From contig JAQURI010000008.1 of the NCBI GenBank assembly GCA_028715665.1, positions 1-20,100 of the forward strand: a stretch of DNA of 20,100 nt. Reading direction: 5' to 3'. This DNA comes from Candidatus Ratteibacteria bacterium. Its GTDB lineage: Bacteria; CAIJMQ01. The position numbers were made by a program, and so were the translations under genes. Within the stretch, counting starts at the first letter, position 1; each line of letters begins with the position of its first letter. Positions 14,451-20,100 of the stretch are shown piece by piece. Under the pieces are notes generated by a model. It saw nothing but the letters and a program-made list of their open reading frames with translations. It ran no database searches and had not been told where the DNA came from.

Positions 14451-14493
14451 AATTATTATGCCCTTGTTTTTTCAAGACGAGGGTATAATAATT
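14451..14493 (+). repeat. Hairpin directly after 6S RNA
   Basis: Fourteen-bp stem AATTATTATGCCCT (14451-14464) with AGGGTATAATAATT (14480-14493), one G.U pair. It abuts the 6S 3' end and could stop or stabilise the transcript, but the T-run lies in the loop, so it is not a textbook terminator. It may be the left part of the REP-like element that follows. Confidence 0.5.
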
Positions 14494-14546
14494 ACCCCGC
14501 AGAGTATCCCGACGTTACGTCGGGATGTTTTACGTTGCGGGGTAAT
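14491..14546. repeat. REP-like palindrome, ACCCCGCAGAGTAT family, copy 1
   Basis: Outer 11-bp perfect stem ATTACCCCGCA (14491-14501)/TGCGGGGTAAT (14536-14546) and inner 9-bp stem ATCCCGACG/CGTCGGGAT around TTA. Shares its outer stem and the internal motifs GAGTATC and TTACG with the element at 18441-18500, though the inner stems differ. The remainder to 14634 holds a TATAAT (14599-14604) that may be the pdxA -10 box. Confidence 0.7.
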
Positions 14547-14634
14547 TCAACTTCGTTTTTTCTCAATAAATCCAATTCCCAAATTTCTCTATAAAGTTTA
14601 TAATATCCTGGACTTAAATATATAGGATTTATAA

Positions 14635-15708
14635 ATGTCTACTATTCCAATAATTGGTATAACGATGGGCGACCCCGCCGGTATCGGCGCGGAAGTTATC
14701 GTGAAATCTCTGAAACAAAGACCCATATATTCGAAATATCAACCTGTCATAATCGGCGATTTTTCATATTTACAGTCGCTTATCAAAAAATTTTCTATCC
14801 CACTAAAAATATCAGTTATAACCGAAAAAGAAATTCAAAAAAATTTATCTTCTATTTCAATCCCTGTAATTGACCTTGGAAATCTTTCCGAAAAAATAAA
14901 ATTCGGCGCGTGCGATGCCGGATACGGAAAAGCATCCTACGAATATATAGCCAAAGGCATAAAATTAGCTTCTTCGGGCGCAATAGGCGCTTTGGTTACC
15001 GCTCCCATAAATAAAGAAGGGCTTCATAAAGCAGACGTTCCTTACACGGGACATACGGAAATGTTGGCGCATCTTACAAAAACAAAAGATTTCGCGATGA
15101 TGCTTGTCGGAGGAAATTTAAGGGTTGTTCTTGCAACAAGGCATATCCCGCTTAAAAATATAGCAAAAGAATTGACCGAGGAAAAAATATTAACCGCCAT
15201 AAAACTTGCCCATAACGCGGGTAAATTCTTTAATGCCCCGAGACCGAGAATAGCTGTATGCGGGCTCAATCCGCATGCTGGCGAAGGCGGAACTATAGGC
15301 AGAGAAGAAGTCCAAATTATAATTCCCGCAATAAAAAAAGCAAAAAAATCAGGGATAAATGTTCAGGGACCCTACGCTTCCGACACTGTATTCCATAAAG
15401 CGATCAAACCTGCCCGCACGCCATTGAAGCAGTGGCGGGAAGGCGGGGGCGAATACGATTTTGTAGTCGCAATGTATCACGACCAGGGGCTTATTCCGTT
15501 AAAAACGCTATATTTCGATGAAGGAGTAAACGTCACTTTGGGGCTTCCTTTTATCCGCACCTCCCCCGACCATGGAACTGCATACGATATCGCCGGCAAA
15601 AATATCGCAAATCCGAAAAGCATGCAGGAAGCAATAAATTTGGCTGTAAAAATGAGCCGTTTTAAAACGTTTGACAACTCTAAACGAGAAGAGTATAAGG
15701 CAGTTTAA
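14635..15708 (+). CDS. pdxA: 4-hydroxythreonine-4-phosphate dehydrogenase
   Basis: NAD-dependent enzyme of the DXP-dependent pyridoxal 5'-phosphate pathway, oxidising 4-phosphohydroxy-L-threonine. 357 aa. Motifs: GITMGDPAGIGAE (8-20), TAPINKEGLHKADVPYTGHT (122-141), and metal-binding histidines at His170 (TRHIPL), His214 (NPHAGEGG) and His282 (MYHDQG); then VNVTLGLPFIRTSPDHGTA. AGGA lies 8 nt before the ATG. Residues 259-271 are an extra 13-residue Pro/Arg/Gly-rich insert, encoded by a palindromic repeat, in the loop between TVFHKAIK and GEYDFVVAMYHDQ where relatives run straight through. All metal ligands survive, so the enzyme is probably functional. The pdxA-rsmA pairing seen in other bacteria is split here by the next gene. 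Confidence 0.96.
   Translation: MSTIPIIGITMGDPAGIGAEVIVKSLKQRPIYSKYQPVIIGDFSYLQSLIKKFSIPLKISVITEKEIQKNLSSISIPVIDLGNLSEKIKFGACDAGYGKASYEYIAKGIKLASSGAIGALVTAPINKEGLHKADVPYTGHTEMLAHLTKTKDFAMMLVGGNLRVVLATRHIPLKNIAKELTEEKILTAIKLAHNAGKFFNAPRPRIAVCGLNPHAGEGGTIGREEVQIIIPAIKKAKKSGINVQGPYASDTVFHKAIKPARTPLKQWREGGGEYDFVVAMYHDQGLIPLKTLYFDEGVNVTLGLPFIRTSPDHGTAYDIAGKNIANPKSMQEAINLAVKMSRFKTFDNSKREEYKAV
15409..15447. repeat. 39-bp palindromic element inserted in frame in pdxA
   Basis: Exactly 13 codons, starting CCTGCCCGCACGCCA and ending TGGCGGGAAGGCGGG, forming an imperfect GC-rich hairpin (CCA/TGG core around a TTGAAGCAG loop) in AT-rich surroundings. Its boundaries coincide with the extra residues in PdxA. 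It resembles the CCTGCCCGCC-type intergenic palindromes I recall from candidate-phylum genomes, here inside a gene. Confidence 0.65.
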
Positions 15709-15778
15709 GTCAAACCCCAAATCTATGTCAAAATACATCCGAATATATCAAAAAACTTTTTAGAAGAGGAGAAATAAA

Positions 15779-18304
15779 ATGAGAGTAAATAAGCAGTGGT
15801 TGTTTGTTATTTTTGTTGCTTTAGTTTTATGTTGGGCGAATGCAGTAGTTGCGGCGACATTACACGTGCCGTCACAATATGAAACGATTCAGGCAGCAAT
15901 TGATGCGACATCCGACGGAGATAAGGTAGTAGTAGATAACGGAATCTATACCGGAGAAGGCAATAAGAATTTGACATGGGACGCTACCGTAAAACACATT
16001 ACGGTAAAATCTAAAAAGGGACCTGCCAACTGTATTATTGACTGCGAAAATAGTGGAAATGCTTTTTCATTTGATGAGACTGGCCAGGATGCGACAGATG
16101 TTATTGAAGGATTCACTATCATAAGCGGAAGCGCCGAGTATGGCGGAGGCATCTACTGTTACTATTCTTCTCCAAGTATTACCGACTGTATAATTGAAGA
16201 TAATGAAGCCGACCATGACGGCGGCGGAATATACTGTTCTTTTTCTTCTCCTGCTATTACCGATTGTGTAATTGAAGATAATGAAGCCGAAGACGACGGC
16301 GGAGGGATTTGTTGTGTTAATGCTTCTTCTCCTACAATTACCAACTGCACAGTCGGCAGTGAAGATGAAGAAAACGGAAATTATGCCGAATACGATGGCG
16401 GCGGAATATATTGTGGTGAAGATTGTTCCCCGATTATAACCGACTGTTTTATTGCAAACAATGAAGCTAACGACGATGCCGGCGGCGGAATCTATTGCGG
16501 TTTGGGTTCTTCTCCGAGTATTATCAACTGTGATATTGAAGGTAATGAAGCTTATGGATGGGAGGATGGCGATGCCGGTTATGGCGGCGGAATCTATTGC
16601 GGTGCTGGTTCTTCTCCCACTATCACCAATTGTAATATTGAAGATAATGAAGCTTATGGATTGGATGCCCCTGGTTATGGCGGCGGAATCTACATATTTG
16701 CCGTTGGAGAAGTTATTACTAAAACAAAAACTTCGAATATCCTTTCTGGTACGACTGTTACCAACTGCACAATTGCTGAAAATACGGCTACGGATGGCGG
16801 TGGGATCTGCATATTTGTCGAGGATGAGGGCATGCCTGTAAAAACAATTCCCGACCCCATTGATTCTTTTAACGTGGACATTACCAAATGCACAATTGCT
16901 GAAAATATAGCTATGGTTGGCGGCGGAATCTATATAACCGGAGATGAGGAAGACATGGATGAAAAAACAATTCCCGGCCCTGTTGATTCTTCCTTAAACA
17001 TTACCAACTGCGCAATTATAGAAAATATCGCTCTTGCCGGAGGTGGTATATTCTGTGAAAGTGCTGATTTGGCTATTACCAACTGCACAATTGCATTTAA
17101 TAACATTGATATGATATTTGGCTCTCCAATGGCAGAAGGAGATGGCATTTCCGGCTATCCTGCTTCTGGGATAACAGGGGGGGGTGGAATTTTAGCCGAT
17201 GATTTTTCTTCCCTGACAGTAAAAAATTCCATATTGTGGGGAAACTGCTATGGAATTATCGACCCGCAAAGAAAACTTAACGGAGAATATGGCGGACAGA
17301 TTGATTTATTATGGGATTCGTATTTAGATATTGACTACAGCGATATAGAAGGCGGGCAGGATGGAATTTATTGCGATGAAGACAGTGAAGTCAATTGGGG
17401 AGATAATAATATCGACGAAGACCCGTTATTTGTAAATGCATCCGAAATTATAGAGCATGAGCTTAAAATGAGGCCTCCTGTCTCAGAAGCTAAAGAAGAT
17501 GCCGGCTATCATTTAAGCAAGGATTCTCCCTGCCGCGATTCCGGCTCAAATGACGGCGCTCCGAAAGATGATATAGACGGACAAAAAAGACCGTTTAAGA
17601 AGGTCGTTGATATGGGTTATGACGAATATTCCAGGTCTTGTCCTGTTGATACTAAAAATGGGGACGTGACTTTATCTTTAGAGAATGGCGCTTTTGTTGA
17701 GACCGATCCGATTGACGAACAGGATTTGCCGGATGCGGGTAAACCCGAAGTGCCGTTCCCATTCGGATTGTTCTCTTTAAGAATTATAGACATACAAGCT
17801 GGTGAGACGGTTACCGTAACGTTAACTCTTCCCGATAATGTTCCTACCGATGCGGAATATTGGAAATACGGCTCTACAGCGGATGAACCGACAGACCACT
17901 GGTATCAATTCCCGTTCGGGAGCAATGACGGTGACAATATTATTACGCTAGAACTGACCGATGCAGGAGACGGTGACGATAACTATGACGAAGCTGACAG
18001 CGAGATTTGGGACCCGGGCGGTATCAGCATGGTAATAGAAGAACCGGGAGACGATGAAGATAAGAATTCATGTTTTTTGGCAACTATATTGGGAGTTTCC
18101 AGAGCAAAAGAAGAAATTATGTTGGTCAGGCGATTCAGAGACGAGAAACTGGCAACCAACCCTGCGGGGCGGCTGTTCGTAAGTACTTATTACAGAGTAT
18201 CTCCGTCGTTAGCCGATTTTATAAGAGGGTATCCCGCATTGATAAATACGGCAAGAGAGATGTTAATGCCGGTAATTTGGGTGATGAAACAGTTTGAAAA
18301 TTAA
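15779..18304 (+). CDS. Secreted right-handed beta-helix protein with choice-of-anchor U-like and CFI-box C-terminus
   Basis: 841 aa exported protein of unknown substrate. The signal peptide at residues 1-26 has a hydrophobic core and a VVA-A cleavage site. TLHVPSQYETIQAAIDAT is the usual opening of pectin-lyase-like beta helices. Residues 122-442 hold ten coils, each opening GGGI and carrying a TITNCTI/NEA-type strand. DEDPLF and the SPCRDSGSNDGAPKDDIDG stretch close the helix, as in many such proteins. From Cys621 (CPVDTKNGDV) to about 760 is a choice-of-anchor U-like beta domain; from Cys765 CFLATILGVS then FRDEKLATNPAGRLFV and YYRVSPSLADFI match the CFI-box C-terminal sorting region. The protein is very acidic. 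GAGGAG precedes the ATG and a terminator follows. Adhesion or polysaccharide binding is possible but unproven. Confidence 0.9.
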   Translation: MRVNKQWLFVIFVALVLCWANAVVAATLHVPSQYETIQAAIDATSDGDKVVVDNGIYTGEGNKNLTWDATVKHITVKSKKGPANCIIDCENSGNAFSFDETGQDATDVIEGFTIISGSAEYGGGIYCYYSSPSITDCIIEDNEADHDGGGIYCSFSSPAITDCVIEDNEAEDDGGGICCVNASSPTITNCTVGSEDEENGNYAEYDGGGIYCGEDCSPIITDCFIANNEANDDAGGGIYCGLGSSPSIINCDIEGNEAYGWEDGDAGYGGGIYCGAGSSPTITNCNIEDNEAYGLDAPGYGGGIYIFAVGEVITKTKTSNILSGTTVTNCTIAENTATDGGGICIFVEDEGMPVKTIPDPIDSFNVDITKCTIAENIAMVGGGIYITGDEEDMDEKTIPGPVDSSLNITNCAIIENIALAGGGIFCESADLAITNCTIAFNNIDMIFGSPMAEGDGISGYPASGITGGGGILADDFSSLTVKNSILWGNCYGIIDPQRKLNGEYGGQIDLLWDSYLDIDYSDIEGGQDGIYCDEDSEVNWGDNNIDEDPLFVNASEIIEHELKMRPPVSEAKEDAGYHLSKDSPCRDSGSNDGAPKDDIDGQKRPFKKVVDMGYDEYSRSCPVDTKNGDVTLSLENGAFVETDPIDEQDLPDAGKPEVPFPFGLFSLRIIDIQAGETVTVTLTLPDNVPTDAEYWKYGSTADEPTDHWYQFPFGSNDGDNIITLELTDAGDGDDNYDEADSEIWDPGGISMVIEEPGDDEDKNSCFLATILGVSRAKEEIMLVRRFRDEKLATNPAGRLFVSTYYRVSPSLADFIRGYPALINTAREMLMPVIWVMKQFEN
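16142..17104 (+). repeat. Tandem beta-helix coil repeats
   Basis: Ten in-frame repeats, each starting with a GGCGGMGGNAT-like sequence coding GGGI. Early units are about 78 bp and still alike at DNA level (ATTACCGAYTGT and ATTGAAGATAATGAAGCC recur), pointing to recent duplication; later ones are longer (to about 125 bp) and diverged. Confidence 0.85.
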
Positions 18305-18320
18305 CACAATCAAGAAAATA

Positions 18321-18357
18321 CACCCCCACACCAAGGATTTTGGCGTGGGGGTTTTTT
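18321..18357 (+). terminator. Rho-independent terminator of the beta-helix gene
   Basis: Stem CCCCCACACC (18323-18332) with GGCGTGGGGG (18342-18351), one A/C mismatch, 9-nt loop, followed by six T residues. It lies 19 nt after the stop codon. Confidence 0.92.
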
Positions 18358-18398
18358 ATTTTGGTATCGTGTGATATTATATTTTTAATCGGAACGCA

Positions 18399-18543
18399 GA
18401 AATCCCCGTCTTTTAAGACGGAGATGAATGCGCGACGATTATCCCGCAGAGTATCGGAAAAATATCAAAGAGATTTTTCCGATATCTTACGATGCGGGGT
18501 TATCCAGGAAAGAAACCCCGTGCTTTAGCACGGGGAGATTCAT
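18399..18543. mobile_element. Palindromic element cluster with IS200/IS605-end-like hairpins
   Basis: Two similar hairpin modules in direct orientation: CCGTCTT/AAGACGG (18406-18421) and CCCCGTGC-TTTA-GCACGGGG (18516-18535). Both are preceded by GAAA and followed by GAGAT. They resemble right-end/omega-RNA hairpins of IS200/IS605 elements. They flank REP copy 2 (18441-18500). No tnpA or tnpB is present, so at most this is a non-autonomous remnant. Confidence 0.5.
18441..18500. repeat. REP-like palindrome, ACCCCGCAGAGTAT family, copy 2
   Basis: Outer arms ATCCCGCA (18441-18448) and TGCGGGGT (18493-18500), inner perfect 11-bp stem TATCGGAAAAA (18452-18462)/TTTTTCCGATA (18474-18484). Shares CCCGCAGAGTATC and the TTACG-TGCGGGG side with copy 1 at 14491. 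Confidence 0.7.
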
Positions 18544-18570
18544 TTTTTTAAACACGTTTCCCATTCTCAA

Positions 18571-19473
18571 ATGCCTAAATTTAAAAAACCATTTTGGGAC
18601 TTGGCAACGCCCACTCAAGTCAAAAGTTTACTGACGGAAAGGGGGTTGAGCGCCAGGAAACTTTTCGGACAGCATTTTTTGATAGACAAGAATATACTTA
18701 AAAAAATAATCGAAACGGCGGCAATAAAAAAGAAAGATAAAGTTCTTGAAATAGGCGCAGGCATAGGAACATTGACTTTTGCTTTAGCCGCCAAAGGCGC
18801 GGATGTAGTAACTATAGAAAAAGACAGAGGCGCAGTTTATTTGTTAAAAGAACTTGCTTTTGAATGTCCCAATATAGAAATAATCGCTGCTGACATCTTG
18901 AAACTGGATTTGTCGGATATATTTAAAAAATCTTCCAAGTGGAAAGTGGTTTCTAATCCGCCCTATGGCATAGCGTCTCCTATTCTTTTTAAATTGATTT
19001 CTTATAGGAAAAAATTTTCATCTATCGTTCTTATGCTGCAAAAAGAATTTGCCGCTCGCCTGGTTGCAAAACCCGGCAGTAAAAATTATTCTTTTCTGAC
19101 AATAAAAGCGCAATTTTATATGGATATAGAAATAATTCATAAAGTTTCCAGAAATGTGTTTTTCCCGCCCCCTAAAGTCGATTCGGCTATCGTTCTGTTA
19201 AAACCTCTGAAATTCTCCAGGGTAAAAGTTTCGGATGAACGGTTATTTTTCAAAATAGCTGACGCAATGTTTAGGATGAGAAGAAAAAACTTAAAAAATT
19301 CGCTTGAGCCGCTGTCTTTTCCGTCGGAGTTTTATAAAAATCCGCCGATTGATTTGACAAGACGCGGGGAAACGCTTTCTTTGGAAGAAATAGGGGAATT
19401 AACTAACTTTATATCAAATATTACCCCTAGAAATTGCAAATCAATTTCAGGGACCAAGTCCTCGGAATTTTAA
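18571..19473 (+). CDS. rsmA: 16S rRNA dimethyladenosine transferase (KsgA)
   Basis: SAM-dependent methylase that dimethylates two adjacent adenines near the 3' end of 16S rRNA, a late 30S maturation checkpoint. 300 aa. Motifs: KLFGQHFLID (30-39), SAM-binding VLEIGAGIGTLT (58-69), acidic TIEKD (81-85), AADIL (106-110), catalytic NPPYGIASPIL (129-139) and MLQKEFAARL; then FPPPKVDSAIV. No convincing SD precedes the ATG; the palindromic cluster ends 27 bp upstream. Its last 16 or so codons (TPRNCKSISGTKSSEF) lie in palindromic DNA and look non-homologous, so the ancestral C-terminus may have ended earlier. It lies 32 bp upstream of recJ. Confidence 0.95.
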   Translation: MPKFKKPFWDLATPTQVKSLLTERGLSARKLFGQHFLIDKNILKKIIETAAIKKKDKVLEIGAGIGTLTFALAAKGADVVTIEKDRGAVYLLKELAFECPNIEIIAADILKLDLSDIFKKSSKWKVVSNPPYGIASPILFKLISYRKKFSSIVLMLQKEFAARLVAKPGSKNYSFLTIKAQFYMDIEIIHKVSRNVFFPPPKVDSAIVLLKPLKFSRVKVSDERLFFKIADAMFRMRRKNLKNSLEPLSFPSEFYKNPPIDLTRRGETLSLEEIGELTNFISNITPRNCKSISGTKSSEF

Positions 19474-19488
19474 AGAAATTCCAGAGGG
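19425..19488. repeat. Two adjacent palindromes across the rsmA 3' end
   Basis: Hairpin 1: CCCT and GAAATTG (19425-19436, bulged A) with CAATTTC and AGGG (19442-19452). Hairpin 2: CCTCGGAATTT (from 19460) with AAATTCCAGAGG (ending near 19488), spanning the TAA stop. The pair covers the end of rsmA and the recJ leader. Confidence 0.6.
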
Positions 19489-19505
19489 AAAATTAAAAAT
19501 CAAAA

Positions 19506-20100
19506 ATGAAAGAAAGACATTGGGAAGTAAAAAAACTTGAGCCGTTTCTCGCCGGGCAAATTTCAAATGCACTGGGAATTTCTCCTTGGAGCTCACAACT
19601 TTTGATAAACCGCGGCGCGAGAACTCCGCAGGCAGCCGAAATATTTCTTAACGGAAATATTTCCGACCTCTATTCCCCGAAACTTTTGGACGGTATCGAA
19701 GAAGCGTCGGCCAGGGTTTTTAAGGCGATATCAAACGGCGAGAAAATTCTTGTTTACGGGGATTATGACGTGGACGGAATAACGTCGATTTCCTTGCTTG
19801 TTTTGACATTAAAACGACTTGGAGCAAACGTTTCTTATTATATGCCGCATAGAGTCAGAGACGGTTATGGGTTAAATATGGAAGCTATCAAAAAAGCCGA
19901 ACATGACGGTATAAATTTGATAATAACCTGCGACTGCGGCATGGACGGTTACGAGGAAATATCGATAGCAAGACAAAAAGGAATTGATACGATAATTCTT
20001 GACCATCATAAAGCAGGTATTCGTATTCCTCCGGCGCTGGCCGTTATAAATCCGAAAATTTGCTCTTATCCTTTCAAAGAACTTGCGGGAGTAGGCGTCG
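19506..20100 (+). CDS. recJ: Single-stranded-DNA exonuclease RecJ (5' part; runs off the window)
   Basis: DHH-family 5'-3' exonuclease used in mismatch repair, RecF-pathway recombination and stalled-fork processing. 198 codons are visible of an expected 560-580. DHH-domain motifs in order: motif I YGDYDVDGITS (84-94), PHRVRDGYGLN (114-124), motif II CDCGMDGYEEI (142-152, slightly divergent from the usual DCGI), and DHH at 166-168. Residues 12-40 (AGQISNALGISPWSSQLLINRGA) match the RecJ N-terminus. The ATG at 19506 follows an in-frame TAA at 19494, so the start cannot be much earlier. A GAGGG stretch is 17 nt upstream, too far to be an ideal SD. Confidence 0.94.
   Translation, partial: MKERHWEVKKLEPFLAGQISNALGISPWSSQLLINRGARTPQAAEIFLNGNISDLYSPKLLDGIEEASARVFKAISNGEKILVYGDYDVDGITSISLLVLTLKRLGANVSYYMPHRVRDGYGLNMEAIKKAEHDGINLIITCDCGMDGYEEISIARQKGIDTIILDHHKAGIRIPPALAVINPKICSYPFKELAGVGV

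Noticed and set aside
14334..14594. Open frame of 86 codons on the + strand
   Set aside because: It lies across the 6S RNA and two palindromic repeats, has no SD, and its translation has no recognisable domain.
16452..16841. Frame of 129 codons overlapping the beta-helix repeats
   Set aside because: Its internal repetition simply mirrors the tandem coils of the real gene in another frame.

Overview
The window reads as chromosomal DNA of an uncultivated, AT-rich, probably Gram-negative bacterium from a candidate phylum. An Omnitrophota- or Desantisbacteria-like lineage is my guess from gene content and style; the sequence alone does not settle it. The support is a mix of standard bacterial housekeeping genes (fabH, plsX, rpmF, tig, clpP, rplM, rpsI, pdxA, rsmA, recJ) with a two-subunit ADP-forming acyl-CoA synthetase, an M42 peptidase, a large secreted beta-helix protein with a CFI-box-like C-terminus, and spacers unusually rich in palindromic repeats. 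No phage, CRISPR array, transposase or intact insertion sequence is visible.

Layout. Bases 1-8789 are transcribed leftward: acdA-acdB (energy-conserving acyl-CoA to acid conversion), rpmF (L32), plsX and fabH (start of fatty-acid and phospholipid synthesis), a phosphomanno/phosphoglucomutase, and an AddA/RecB-like helicase-nuclease that runs off the left edge. A divergent spacer (8790-9117) separates these from the rightward half: an M42 aminopeptidase; a three-gene tRNA array (Lys-CUU, Leu-UAG, Gly-GCC) behind a clear sigma70-type promoter; tig-clpP-rplM-rpsI-zapA (protein folding and turnover, ribosome, cell division); a repeat-filled spacer holding a well-supported 6S RNA gene with its own promoter; pdxA (vitamin B6); the secreted beta-helix protein; rsmA; and the first 198 codons of recJ.

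The most unusual content is non-coding. Six spacers (2790, 4254, 6362, 10343, 10538, 10707) hold long imperfect hairpins whose arms are tandem degenerate 7-nt units. There are three unrelated unit sequences but one architecture. Each hairpin begins 0-13 nt after the 3' end of a gene and nearly fills the spacer; three of them separate or follow the tRNA genes. Other palindromic families are also present: a 122-bp MITE-like element with 13-bp inverted ends and a 4-bp target duplication, inserted into an older repeat (13901-14177); a REP-like family with two copies (14491 and 18441), one flanked by IS200/IS605-end-like hairpins; a 39-bp palindrome inserted in frame inside pdxA (15409-15447); and palindromes that encode the last codons of rsmA. 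Together they suggest a genome actively colonised by small palindromic elements that tolerate or exploit gene ends and even coding frames.
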